In this document: positions 35,283 to 43,340 of the stretch, piece after piece
Numbering within the stretch: the first letter of the stretch is position 1
Layout: the number at the start of each line of letters is the position of its first letter
Source: Alistipes timonensis
GTDB lineage: Bacteria > Bacteroidota > Bacteroidia > Bacteroidales > Muribaculaceae
Assembly: GCA_023663385.1 (NCBI GenBank)
Contig: JAMPHO010000001.1
Location: 871,153 to 935,152 of the forward strand
DNA length: 64,000 nt
Reading direction: 5' to 3'
Notes under the pieces: generated by a model
Told to the model about the DNA's origin: nothing
What the model saw: the letters and a program-made list of their open reading frames with translations, nothing else
Databases searched by the model: none
Translations under genes and position numbers: made by a program

Positions 35283-36476
35283 ATGCGGACAGTCGACACC
35301 CTTATTTGGAAGGTGCTCAAAGCCAATATAAGCATTTCGCAGACGGTCGGCTACATAGCCGCGCTGTTCGCTGGACTCGCGATTATTATGACCGGGGCCG
35401 CTCTCTACGCCGATATGTCGAAGATTTCCGGCGGCACGGAGGGTCAGGCGCTGTTTCCCGACAGTTTCCGAGTGGTGTCCAAGCGGGCCGACAGCTCGCC
35501 ATTTTCATTATTGTCCCAGGGCCAGGGTTTTACTGATGGCGAAATTGAGGAAATCAGTTCGCGGGGATTCGTCAAGCGTTGCGCGCCGTTCGTCCCATCG
35601 CGGTTTGACGCTTCGGTGTCGGCTGATTTCGGTGGCGCCAGATTCTCGACCGCGATTTTTTTCGAGGGGGTGCCTGACGAGTTTTTCGATACGCTGCCCG
35701 ACTCGTGGGGATTCGACCCCGATAACCCCGACATTCCGATCGTACTCCCCTCCGACTATCTCGCGCTATACAACTTCGGTTACGCCCCATCAAGGGGACT
35801 TCCAAAACTCTCTCCAAAACTGCTTTCCCGCATCCCGCTCAGGGTTATGGTGCAGGGTCGCGGAAAGATGGAATCATTTCCAGCACACATAGCGGGTTTC
35901 ACTGACCGGCTTAACACCATAGTCGCCCCGATCGACTTCATCGAGTGGGCCAACGACCGTTTCGGCGAACAAGCCGACAGCGCCCCTTTAAGACTTATCG
36001 TTGAGACCAAGGGGGATGCCGAAGCTGAGGCCGAGAAATATTTCGCGTCATCGGGGCTGGAGCTTTCCGATGGAGGAGCGGGGAGCGGACGGGCCGCGGA
36101 ATTCATCCGCGGAGTGTCCGCGATAGTCGGGGCGGTCGGCATCGTCCTGTGCCTGCTCGCGCTAATGATAGCCACACTGTCGCTCGGTCTGCTCATAAGC
36201 AAAAACCGCGAGTCAATCAACTGGCTGCGCCAGCTCGGCTTTCCCGCGTCCGAAATATCGAAAGGTTACAGGCGGATGGTCATAGCTGCCAACATCGGCG
36301 CCCTCTTGCTGGCCACAGCCGCGTTCGCCGCTATCGACATTGCCTGGCGTTCAGCCCTTGAGGCCTCCGGGGTCGTTCCGGCCCCCATATGGCTGCCGCT
36401 CGCGATAGGGACAGCATTCGCCGCCGCTGCCACTCTTGTAAGTTGGAGATACATCGGCAAGAAGGTCGATTTTTAA
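35283..36476 (+). CDS. FtsX/MacB-type ABC transporter permease
   Basis: A 397-residue membrane protein with one N-terminal helix (about residues 20-42), a periplasmic domain of about 220 residues and three C-terminal helices (about 278-305, 330-352 and 365-388). This is the topology of FtsX/LolE/MacB proteins that move substrates on the periplasmic side rather than through the membrane. The coupling helix includes SINWLRQLGFPASEISKGYRR. It completes an operon with a lipoprotein and an ATPase. Confidence 0.78.
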   Translation: MRTVDTLIWKVLKANISISQTVGYIAALFAGLAIIMTGAALYADMSKISGGTEGQALFPDSFRVVSKRADSSPFSLLSQGQGFTDGEIEEISSRGFVKRCAPFVPSRFDASVSADFGGARFSTAIFFEGVPDEFFDTLPDSWGFDPDNPDIPIVLPSDYLALYNFGYAPSRGLPKLSPKLLSRIPLRVMVQGRGKMESFPAHIAGFTDRLNTIVAPIDFIEWANDRFGEQADSAPLRLIVETKGDAEAEAEKYFASSGLELSDGGAGSGRAAEFIRGVSAIVGAVGIVLCLLALMIATLSLGLLISKNRESINWLRQLGFPASEISKGYRRMVIAANIGALLLATAAFAAIDIAWRSALEASGVVPAPIWLPLAIGTAFAAAATLVSWRYIGKKVDF

Positions 36477-36585
36477 CATTTCGTATCGCTCGAATAATTA
36501 GGCAAATAGAGAATCCCGCTTTAGGATATATATAATTGGGCTTGTATTTTAACTCTATTTAACATACATTATAAACGAATATTAT

Positions 36586-36593
36586 TAATTTTG
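36586..36593 (+). promoter_or_regulatory. -7 promoter box for the intergenic RNA
   Basis: TAATTTTG is a perfect -7 box in an AT-rich stretch. No -33 TTTG is present. A transcript beginning near 36598 and ending at the hairpin near 37064 would be about 465 bases long. Confidence 0.5.
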
Positions 36594-36597
36594 CAGC

Positions 36598-37064
36598 GTC
36601 AAAAGTCGCCAATATGTCTACAATTCGCAGTTTTTCGTCGAGCTGTAGCGGGGGCTTTGGCAAACATTTTTCATAATCTTCTTGCCTAAGATATTAATAC
36701 GACGACAAACATTATTAACCAAATTCCTGACAATCTCCGGCAGATTTCAAAGTCTGCGTTTTAGTCCAACTCATCCCCCTCTCGCTCCGCTCTCTCCTCT
36801 GTATAATTCCTCTCCAGTAAACAACCCCCGAGACTCTATCTTCGTGATTACGCCCCGACAGACCCGCAAGGTCTGCCAGCGATTACAAATTCAGCAGGTC
36901 AATAGACAAAACCATAAACCTTTAACGCACTCGCATCGGGGCTGCCTCCCCTTGGCAGTCTGCGAAGACGCGTCAAGTGTAGAGTCTTATTTTGTGGGTC
37001 GGCGGGCAACATCCATCCAAACCACCATATTCAAGTGGCCCGCCGACCCACTTTTCTTTTTTTC
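36598..37064 (+). ncRNA. Candidate structured non-coding RNA
   Basis: The helices are read directly from the sequence: 36831-36838 with 36980-36987 (8 bp), 36839-36844 with 36963-36968 (6 bp), 36852-36858 with 36936-36942 (7 bp), a hairpin at 36859-36875 (6 bp, loop CGCAA) and one at 36942-36958 (5 bp). They nest without conflict into a branched fold, closed by the terminator hairpin that follows. It does not show the RNase P, tmRNA or SRP RNA core motifs I know. A hairpin near 36740-36757 followed by GTTTTAG could split it into two RNAs. The exact 5' end is a guess from the promoter box. Confidence 0.55.
36994..37064 (+). terminator. Strong intrinsic terminator of the intergenic RNA
   Basis: Two perfectly complementary 14-base arms (36994-37007 and 37038-37051, both rich in G and C) are followed immediately by TTTTCTTTTTTTC. 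The 30-base loop can form a further small stem (CCAC/GTGG). The T-run lies only on the plus-strand side, which fixes the direction. Confidence 0.8.
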
Positions 37065-37172
37065 GCTCCGCGGCAACGTGCCAATTTCATTCCGCAGAAC
37101 GGCACCAATTCGAGGTAGGGAATATACCCGCGCCCCCATCGCTCCGTTTCTCCACAATTTTATGGCGATTGC

Positions 37173-37203
37173 TTTGAGATTTCCAGTAATATGGTTATAT
37201 TTG
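37173..37203 (+). promoter_or_regulatory. Bacteroidota consensus promoter of the nfeD-SPFH operon
   Basis: TTTG at 37173-37176 and TATATTTG at 37196-37203 are separated by 19 bases, a full match to both promoter boxes. Transcription would start about 30 bases before the nfeD ATG. Confidence 0.72.
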
Positions 37204-37236
37204 TAACCCACAATAATCGTTAACATCACTATTGAT

Positions 37237-37674
37237 ATGACCGCCTGGATTCTTTGGCTGATTCTCTGCGGGGCTCTTCTGCTTCTTGAATTGATGACTG
37301 CCTCGCTCGCCGCATTGTGCGGCGCTTGCGGCTGTTTCGCCGCGTTTCTGTTCGCTGTGTTTGGCGGCGGGGTCGAATCGCAGCTGATAGCCGCCGCTGT
37401 TGGAACGATTGCCTCGCTCGTGTTCCTCGCGCCTCTGGTAAACCGCTACCGCGCCGCTCGCGGCAAAGGAAGTGAGGCCACAACCAATATGGACGCGCTC
37501 ATTGGACGCACCGCGCCCCTCGCCCGCGAAATCACCGCGGCACAGCCGGGCCGCGTACGAATCGACGGCGACAACTGGCAGGCGCGCACCGCCGATGGCG
37601 AGCCACTGCCGAAAGGCACAATGGTTACGGTAGCAGGTTATGACTCAATTATCCTAATCGTGAAAACCGCCTGA
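37237..37674 (+). CDS. NfeD-family membrane protein
   Basis: A 145-residue protein with two or three N-terminal membrane helices (about residues 3-22, 25-45 and 48-66) and a C-terminal OB-fold of about 60 residues (MDALIGRTAPLAREI, then GRVRIDGDNWQAR and GTMVTVAGYDSIILIV). Short NfeD proteins of this kind partner with SPFH/stomatin proteins in membrane quality control, and an SPFH gene follows 30 bases downstream. The protease domain of long NfeD proteins is absent. Confidence 0.88.
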   Translation: MTAWILWLILCGALLLLELMTASLAALCGACGCFAAFLFAVFGGGVESQLIAAAVGTIASLVFLAPLVNRYRAARGKGSEATTNMDALIGRTAPLAREITAAQPGRVRIDGDNWQARTADGEPLPKGTMVTVAGYDSIILIVKTA

Positions 37675-37704
37675 TTATTTGAAATTTAATACCCTCAAAC
37701 TGAT

Positions 37705-38697
37705 ATGACCACATTCTCCATCACAGTGCTTTGCGTCGTGGGCTTCCTCTTGATTCTCACGATTGTGGCGGCCGTGAAAATCGTGCCGCAGTCCGAAACA
37801 AGAGTCATCGAGCGCCTGGGCCGGTTCCATTCCGTGCTTGGCCCCGGCCTTAACATCATTTGGCCCTATATCGACAAGCCTAAAGTAGTTTACACCCGCC
37901 GCATCGAGTCGAGCATCAACGGTAAGACCATCGTCAGGATGTCGCAGTCGGCCGCGATCGACCTCCGCGAGCAGGTCTACGACTTCCCCTCGCAGCAGGT
38001 AATCACCAAGGACAACGTGACTACCGAAATCAACGCGGTGCTCTACTTCCAGATTGTCGACGCCAAGAAGGCCGTCTACGAAATCGACAACCTCCCCAAC
38101 GCCCTGGAAAAACTCACCCAGACCTCGCTCCGCAATGTGATAGGCGAGCTCGAACTTGACCAGACACTCACCTCGCGCGACACAATCAACTCCAAGCTCC
38201 AAAGCATCCTCGACGACGTGACCAACAAGTGGGGCGTGAAAGTGACACGCGTCGAACTCCAGGACATCACTCCGCCAAAGAGCGTGCGCGAAGCCATGGA
38301 GAAGCAGATGCAGGCCGAGCGCAACCGCCGCGCCGAGATTCTGAATGCCGAAGGCCAGAAGACTTCCGAGATTCTGCGCTCCGAAGGTGAGAAAGTGTCG
38401 CAAATCAACCAGGCCGCCGCTGTGAAGGAGGCCGAGATTTTGCGCGCCGAAGGCGAGGCCCGCGCCCGCGTACTGAAAGCCGAAGCCGAGGCCGAGGCAA
38501 TACGACGGGTGGCCGACGCCATCCAGGGCACCAACACCAACCCCGCGACATATATGATCGCCACCCAGTACATCTCCACCCTCTCCGAGATGACTTCAGG
38601 GAAGGACAATAAGACGGTCTACATACCCTATGAGGCTTCGTCAGTCCTCTCCTCCATAGGCTCAATCTCTTCGCTGTTCCCCAACGCCGCCAAGTAA
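37705..38697 (+). CDS. SPFH/Band 7 (stomatin-like, QmcA type) protein
   Basis: A 330-residue protein with one N-terminal membrane segment (about residues 4-23) and an SPFH domain: VPQSETRVIERLGRFHSVLGPGLNIIWPYID, typical of QmcA/stomatin. A long charged coiled coil follows (about residues 190-260, rich in RAEIL/EGE repeats). Such proteins form membrane microdomain cages and often control FtsH or NfeD partners. The pairing with NfeD here is the usual one. A strong terminator follows. Confidence 0.9.
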   Translation: MTTFSITVLCVVGFLLILTIVAAVKIVPQSETRVIERLGRFHSVLGPGLNIIWPYIDKPKVVYTRRIESSINGKTIVRMSQSAAIDLREQVYDFPSQQVITKDNVTTEINAVLYFQIVDAKKAVYEIDNLPNALEKLTQTSLRNVIGELELDQTLTSRDTINSKLQSILDDVTNKWGVKVTRVELQDITPPKSVREAMEKQMQAERNRRAEILNAEGQKTSEILRSEGEKVSQINQAAAVKEAEILRAEGEARARVLKAEAEAEAIRRVADAIQGTNTNPATYMIATQYISTLSEMTSGKDNKTVYIPYEASSVLSSIGSISSLFPNAAK

Positions 38698-38740
38698 AGG
38701 CATGTATTGAAAAGCTCCAATAGCTCTGAGCATAAAAAAG

Positions 38741-38784
38741 CATCCCGCCCGGGCCTTTCGGCCATCCGGACGGGATGTTTTTTT
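38741..38784. terminator. Terminator between the SPFH gene and the thioredoxin-like gene
   Basis: CATCCCG pairs with CGGGATG, with a CCGG/CCGG inner helix, followed by TTTTTTT on the plus strand and preceded by a run of A (AAAAAA) that becomes a T-run on the minus strand. It lies between convergent genes and can serve both. Confidence 0.82.
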
Positions 38785-38794
38785 GTCGGTATTG

Positions 38795-39292
38795 TCAAGC
38801 GCCGAGCGCTTCGGCAAGTTGCTGACTTGTGGGGTCGACAGTTACAATGACTCCCCGCTCGTCGATGATGAATGTGCGGAGGCCGTCGGCCATTTCAAAG
38901 ACTTCGCGAATAGCGTTCTCCGCTGTCGCGTCGCCAACATGGAATTGTGAGTCGGAATCGAGATTGTCGAGAGCGGCAATCTCGCGCATGAGCTTCTCTG
39001 AGCGATCGAGGTTCACAGAGACCACGGCGGTCTCACTGTCGGAACCATTATTTCGAATCGCGGTTGCCAGTCTGGCCTGGTCGAGGCGCGACTCGGCGTC
39101 GGCGGCTGACCAAAACGAGAGTACAACCTTCTTGCCACGCAGCCCTTCGAGGGCCAGCGAGCTGTCGGCCCGCTCCACAACCAAAGCGGGAGCCTCGGAG
39201 CCGATTCGCGCACCACGGCGCTCATCGACAAACGCCGACATTGTGAGAAGCATCATTGCGAAGCTCACAATGATCAACATTGTTTTCTTCAT
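38795..39292 (-). CDS. Exported thioredoxin-like protein without active-site cysteines
   Basis: A 165-residue protein with a signal peptide (about residues 1-20) and a TlpA/AhpC-like thioredoxin fold: GSEAPALVVERADSSLALEGLRGKKVVLSFWSAADAESR, then RTFIIDERGVIVTVDPT. Where a redox thioredoxin has FWxxWCxxC, this has SFWSAADAESR, and the whole protein contains no cysteine. It therefore cannot act as a disulphide oxidoreductase and may be a binding or chaperone version of the fold. It is preceded by a strong promoter and a leader of about 295 bases. Confidence 0.75.
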   Translation of the reverse strand: MKKTMLIIVSFAMMLLTMSAFVDERRGARIGSEAPALVVERADSSLALEGLRGKKVVLSFWSAADAESRLDQARLATAIRNNGSDSETAVVSVNLDRSEKLMREIAALDNLDSDSQFHVGDATAENAIREVFEMADGLRTFIIDERGVIVTVDPTSQQLAEALGA

Positions 39293-39376
39293 TATTCAAA
39301 TTTGAGGTTCATAATTAAGAAAGCCTCACACATATCCAAGTTATCACAAGCACTCATCTCTTTGACCCGAGCCGTC

Positions 39377-39411
39377 CGCGTCCCTCCCTTTTTGCGAGAG
39401 GGGCAACCGCG
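39377..39411 (-). repeat. GC-rich stem in the thioredoxin-like gene leader
   Basis: CGCG (39377-39380) pairs with CGCG (39408-39411), and CCCTC (39382-39386) with GAGGG (39398-39402), forming an interrupted hairpin in the leader RNA about 85-115 bases before the start codon. Its role is unknown. Confidence 0.35.
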
Positions 39412-39460
39412 TATCGTCGAATTGGCGAGGCACTTGCGCTGTGTTTCTCATTAGCCGCCG

Positions 39461-39574
39461 TCAATGATGGCCCGGCGACTTCAAACTGTGTGTGGCGGGT
39501 GGTGTGAATTGAGGAGAAATGTCATCCGGCTTTCTTTGCCGATTTTCGGCTGCCGACAACTCTTTGTCTGGCAT
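39461..39574 (-). CDS. Possible 37-residue leader ORF
   Basis: An ATG about 15 bases after the predicted transcription start opens a frame of 37 codons (MPDKELSAAENRQRKPDD...), hydrophilic and proline-rich, ending 168 bases before the next gene. I recognise no family. It could be a leader peptide, a free small protein, or chance. Only its location right behind a full promoter speaks for it. Confidence 0.3.
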   Translation of the reverse strand: MPDKELSAAENRQRKPDDISPQFTPPATHSLKSPGHH

Positions 39575-39593
39575 TATTTACTCATTTCGAGTG

Positions 39594-39625
39594 CAAAGTT
39601 ACGACATTTCAACAACACGGGCAAA
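39594..39625 (-). promoter_or_regulatory. Bacteroidota consensus promoter reading into the 39.3-kb leader
   Basis: On the minus strand TTTG (39625-39622) is followed after 20 bases by TAACTTTG (39601-39594), matching both boxes exactly. Transcription would start near 39589. Confidence 0.72.
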
Positions 39626-39803
39626 TTTCGGTTCGCGCTACACCCTTATAACACACCTATTTAGCATTTATAAACACTCAAAAACGGCCTTCTGGCACCC
39701 TCTCGGCGTGATTTTTGGCCAATCGCTAAATTTAGTTAATAAATCTTTATTATATGTTTTACAACATATTTTCGCGGCATAATTTCCGCTGTGGACAAAA
39801 GAG

Positions 39804-39844
39804 ATCCCCCGGCAAAGACGCTCGCATGACTATTGCCGGGGGAT
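39804..39844 (-). terminator. Perfect 12-bp hairpin downstream of ugd
   Basis: ATCCCCCGGCAA and TTGCCGGGGGAT are perfect complements around a 17-base loop, 78 bases past the ugd stop. On the minus strand it is followed by CTCTTTTG, a moderate T-run; on the plus strand by ATAAAATTT. It is best read as the ugd terminator. Confidence 0.6.
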
Positions 39845-39921
39845 ATAAAATTTGGCAAGTCGCTGGTCAAATCAAAGGATTTGAAATTGATGACAGCGGT
39901 TTAATTTGAGCGGCCACTTAT

Positions 39922-41241
39922 TCAACGACCGATGCAGTGGTATGTCACACCTTGTTCGGCAAGGTCGTCGGCATCATAGATATTGCGCCCGTCAATAACG
40001 AGCGGGGAGCGCATTGAGCGGGTCACCACGCCCCATGACGGGAGGCGGAACTGCTTCCACTCGGTGAGGAGCAGGAGCGCGTCGGCATCGAGCACCGCGT
40101 CGTACATATCCGTGGCATACTCAACCTTATCGCCGAGTCGGCGGCGGCATTCGTCCATCGCCACCGGATCGAAAACCCTTACCACGCAACCCGCGTCGAG
40201 CAGATGGTCGATTGTTACCAGCGAGGCCGCCTCGCGCATATCATCGGTCTCCGGCTTGAAAGCGAGCCCCCAAATGGCCACGCGCTTTCCGGCGAGATTT
40301 TCAGCGCCGCCAAGGCTCGCGGCGAGCTTGCGGAACACTACTGACTTCTGCGCCTCGTTGACCTCCTCGACCGCCTTGAGCACCCGCATGGAGTACCCCT
40401 TTTTCTCCGCGGTTTTGATCAGCGCCTTGACGTCCTTGGGGAAACAGCTTCCGCCGTATCCGCAGCCGGGGTAAAGGAATTTCGAGCCGATACGGGAATC
40501 GCTTCCTATCCCCTTGCGCACCATATTGACATCCGCTCCGACAAGCTCGCAGAGATTGGCAATATCGTTCATAAACGAAATGCGGGTAGCCAGCATGGAG
40601 TTGGCGGCGTACTTGATCATCTCAGCCGAGGGTATATCGGTGAATATCACTCGGAAGTTGTTAAGCAGAAACGGCCTGTAGAGTCGCCCCATCAGAGAGC
40701 GGGCCTTTTCCGAATCAACTCCGACAACTACGCGGTCTGGGCTCATAAAGTCCTTGATGGCGGCTCCCTCCTTAAGAAATTCGGGGTTAGAGGCGACATC
40801 GAACGGCACATCGACCCCGCGGGCCTCAAGCTCGGCGCTCACGGCGCTACGCACTTTTGCCGCGGTGCCGACGGGAACGGTAGACTTTGTGACCAGGAGC
40901 GTGTGGCGCTTGATGTGGCGACCGAACTCGCGGGCCACGTCGAGCACATAGCGAAGGTCGGCCGAGCCGTCCTCGTCGGGGGGAGTGCCCACGGCGATGA
41001 AAACCACCTCTACATCGTCAATAACATCTGACAGCGCCGTGGCGAACGAGAGGCGCCCTTCGCGAGTGTTGCGGAGCACCATCTCGTCGAGCCCTGGCTC
41101 ATAAATAGGGAGGCGCCCCTCGCGGAGCGCCTCTATTTTTGTTTTATCAATATCGACGCAGGTTACATTCACCCCCATCTCGGCGAAACAAGTTCCCGAT
41201 ACGAGGCCTACATAGCCTGTGCCTACGATAGCGATATTCAT
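39922..41241 (-). CDS. ugd: UDP-glucose 6-dehydrogenase
   Basis: A 439-residue enzyme that oxidises UDP-glucose to UDP-glucuronate for capsule and other surface glycans. It starts with the NAD Rossmann motif GTGYVGLVSGTCFAEMG. The catalytic Cys lies in GCGYGGSCFPKD near residue 260, and LAFKPETDDMREA is the C-terminal hallmark. Length is normal. GDP-mannose or UDP-ManNAc dehydrogenases are related, but these motifs favour Ugd. It follows pepO by 17 bases on the same strand, an unusual pairing. Confidence 0.93.
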   Translation of the reverse strand: MNIAIVGTGYVGLVSGTCFAEMGVNVTCVDIDKTKIEALREGRLPIYEPGLDEMVLRNTREGRLSFATALSDVIDDVEVVFIAVGTPPDEDGSADLRYVLDVAREFGRHIKRHTLLVTKSTVPVGTAAKVRSAVSAELEARGVDVPFDVASNPEFLKEGAAIKDFMSPDRVVVGVDSEKARSLMGRLYRPFLLNNFRVIFTDIPSAEMIKYAANSMLATRISFMNDIANLCELVGADVNMVRKGIGSDSRIGSKFLYPGCGYGGSCFPKDVKALIKTAEKKGYSMRVLKAVEEVNEAQKSVVFRKLAASLGGAENLAGKRVAIWGLAFKPETDDMREAASLVTIDHLLDAGCVVRVFDPVAMDECRRRLGDKVEYATDMYDAVLDADALLLLTEWKQFRLPSWGVVTRSMRSPLVIDGRNIYDADDLAEQGVTYHCIGR

Positions 41242-41258
41242 ATGTGGGTGTCGGTGGT

Positions 41259-43304
41259 TTACCAGATGATAACCTGCTCCTCAGGCGCGAGGTAGAGCTT
41301 GTCGCCCTCCTTGATGCCGAATGCCTCGAAGAAAGGAACGATGTTGCGGAGAGTAACATTCACGCGGTTCTCGGCCAGCGAGTGAACGTCGCCGATGGTG
41401 AGGTTGCGTTTCTCCTCGTCGCGCATATTGGAAGCCCAGATATTGGCGTAGTTGAGATAGAAGGCCTGCTCGGGAGTGAAGCCGTCGATCTTTGCTTCCT
41501 CGGAGTTGATGTCGACACCCTTTTTCTTCTGCGAGTCAAGGAATGCGGTGTGGCTCACGCGGAGACCACCCTGGTCGCCGATGTTCTCGCCGAGGGTATA
41601 GGAACCGTTTGCCATCAGGCCGGGGAGAATCTCGACCTTGTCAAACTGGTCGGCAAGACCCTTGGTGAGCTGCTTGAATGCCTCGGCATCCTCCGGCTCC
41701 CACCAGTTTGTCATATTGCCCTCGGCGTCGAAGTTGCAACCCTGGTCGTCGAAACCGTGGCTCATCTCGTGGCCGATCACCACGCCGATACCGCCGTAGT
41801 TCTCGGCGTCGGTAGCCTCGGGGTCAAAGAAGGGGTTCTGCAGAATGGCGGCGGGGAACACGATCTCGTTGGCCATCGGGTTGTAATAGGCGTTCACGGT
41901 CTGCGGAGTCATACCCCACTCGGTCTTGTCGACGGGCTTGCCCCACTTGGAGAGTTCCTCCTTCTGGTGCCACATCCCGGCGTTGTGCACATTCTGGTAG
42001 TAGGAAAGCTCGGGGTCGATTTCCATCGACGAGTAGTCCTTCCACTTGTCGGGGTAACCGATTTTCACGGTGAAGTTGTTGAGCTTGTTGATGGCGCGGA
42101 GCTTGGTTTCGTCGCTCATCCAGGGGAGGTTGATGATGTGCTTGCCGAGAGCCACCTTGAGGTTGCCTACGAGTTCGAGCATCTTGGCTTTGGAGGTTTC
42201 GGGGAAGAACTTCTCGACGTAGAGTTTGCCGATGGCCTCGCCCATATAGCTGTCGGGCACGCCGAGAGCGCGCTTCCAGCGGGGACGCTGCTGCTCGACG
42301 CCGCTACGCACCTTCGCGAACTCAAAGGAGGTATCGGTGAACTTGTCGCTTAGGTAGGGTGCGGCCTGGGCCACATATTTCCAAAGGTAATAGTCCTTGA
42401 TTTCGCGGTCGGAAAGCGAAGCCATAAGGTTGTCGGCCTGCTTCACGGTGTTTATCTCGGTTACGATGAAGCTCTCGGGAGTCTCGATGTCCATAGTCTC
42501 CACGAAGAAACGGTCCCAGTTGATGTGGGGGTACATCTCCTTGAGCTGGGCCAGCGAGCGGGGATTGTACATCGCGGGGATGTTGCGGCTCTCCTCGCGG
42601 GTCCAGGTGGAGTCGGCGAGGAGGGTCTCGATCTTCATCACGTTCTTCATGATGCGGTTGGCATCCTTCTTGGAGTAGCCGGCGTTGCGCATCTGGTCGA
42701 CGATGAGTTTCTGATAGGCGTCGCGGATACGCTTGTTCTCCTTGTCGTTGAGCAGGTAGTAGTCGCGGTCGCCCATACCGATCGAGCCGCCGGAAACGTA
42801 CATGGCATAGTTCTTCGAGTCAGCCATATCCTCCATGGGTCCCGCACCGAAGAAGGGGGAGGAGTAGTTGCGGTGCATCCATATGAAGAGGTCCTCCATC
42901 CCCTCGTGGGGGGTATTCTCGATTTTCTTCAGGTCGGCCTGTATGGGAGCGGCGCCCTCGGCGTTGCGGCGCACCGAGTCCATGCCCTGCGAGTAGAGGG
43001 TCCAGATTTTGAAAGCGTTGGAGCCCTTTTCGGGATTTGTGGCCCCGAGATTGAGCACGATGTCCTTCACATTCTTCTCAGCCTCGTCGTTGAGGATGTT
43101 GAACACGCCGTAGCGGGCGTATTCGGGAGTGAGGGGGTGGGCCTTCATCCAGCCGTTGTTGACGTAGTGGTAGAAGTCCTCGCCGGGCTTCACCGAGTTG
43201 TCAATGTACGAGGGATTGACACTCTTGAGATGCTGCTGGGCGGTCGCTCCAAAGGCTGCGAAAGAGCCGAGGGCGATAGCGAGCGCGGCGTTTTTGAGTT
43301 TCAT
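41259..43304 (-). CDS. pepO: M13 (neprilysin/PepO) family zinc metallopeptidase
   Basis: A 681-residue exported peptidase with a signal peptide ending at about residue 22 (AFGATAQQ). The zinc site is H512-E-M-S-H516, with third ligand E573 in GENIGDQGG. NAYYNPMANEIVFPAAIL is the substrate-binding segment. M13 enzymes cut short peptides, probably in the periplasm. It lies 36 bases after valS and 17 before ugd, so all three may share a transcript. Confidence 0.94.
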   Translation of the reverse strand: MKLKNAALAIALGSFAAFGATAQQHLKSVNPSYIDNSVKPGEDFYHYVNNGWMKAHPLTPEYARYGVFNILNDEAEKNVKDIVLNLGATNPEKGSNAFKIWTLYSQGMDSVRRNAEGAAPIQADLKKIENTPHEGMEDLFIWMHRNYSSPFFGAGPMEDMADSKNYAMYVSGGSIGMGDRDYYLLNDKENKRIRDAYQKLIVDQMRNAGYSKKDANRIMKNVMKIETLLADSTWTREESRNIPAMYNPRSLAQLKEMYPHINWDRFFVETMDIETPESFIVTEINTVKQADNLMASLSDREIKDYYLWKYVAQAAPYLSDKFTDTSFEFAKVRSGVEQQRPRWKRALGVPDSYMGEAIGKLYVEKFFPETSKAKMLELVGNLKVALGKHIINLPWMSDETKLRAINKLNNFTVKIGYPDKWKDYSSMEIDPELSYYQNVHNAGMWHQKEELSKWGKPVDKTEWGMTPQTVNAYYNPMANEIVFPAAILQNPFFDPEATDAENYGGIGVVIGHEMSHGFDDQGCNFDAEGNMTNWWEPEDAEAFKQLTKGLADQFDKVEILPGLMANGSYTLGENIGDQGGLRVSHTAFLDSQKKKGVDINSEEAKIDGFTPEQAFYLNYANIWASNMRDEEKRNLTIGDVHSLAENRVNVTLRNIVPFFEAFGIKEGDKLYLAPEEQVIIW

Positions 43305-43340
43305 AGGGTATATGAGTTTGGTTGGTTTATTCTTGCGGGG

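Larger units (their letters stand above)
36477..37236 (+). other. Long intergenic region with probable structured RNA
   Basis: These 760 bases hold no convincing protein gene. They contain a -7 promoter box (36586), a small hairpin with T-run near 36740-36762, a set of nested helices from 36831 to 36987, a strong terminator-like hairpin at 36994-37064, and then the promoter of the nfeD gene (37173-37203). A 174-codon open frame crossing the region has no recognisable motif and is disregarded. Confidence 0.7.
39293..39921. other. Long intergenic region between the thioredoxin-like gene and ugd
   Basis: Reading on the minus strand it contains a full promoter (39594-39625), a 37-codon ORF (39461-39574) and a GC-rich stem region (39377-39411) before the thioredoxin-like gene. 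The part from 39640 to 39800 is AT-rich with no gene or repeat I can support. A perfect hairpin at 39804-39844 lies next to ugd. No tRNA or protein gene is visible. Confidence 0.65.

Noticed and set aside
36682..37206. 174-codon open frame in the 36.5-37.2 kb gap
   Set aside because: It has no family pattern, is Pro/Arg/Ser-rich and runs straight through the terminator hairpin and the nfeD promoter, so coding is unlikely.
39340..39800. Possible replication origin (AT-rich stretch with DnaA-box-like TTATCACAA and TGTGGACAA)
   Set aside because: Only two imperfect boxes, far apart, with no dnaA, gyrB or other origin genes nearby.
41244..42353. 369-codon open frame antisense to pepO
   Set aside because: Composition typical of an antisense frame; pepO is complete on the other strand.
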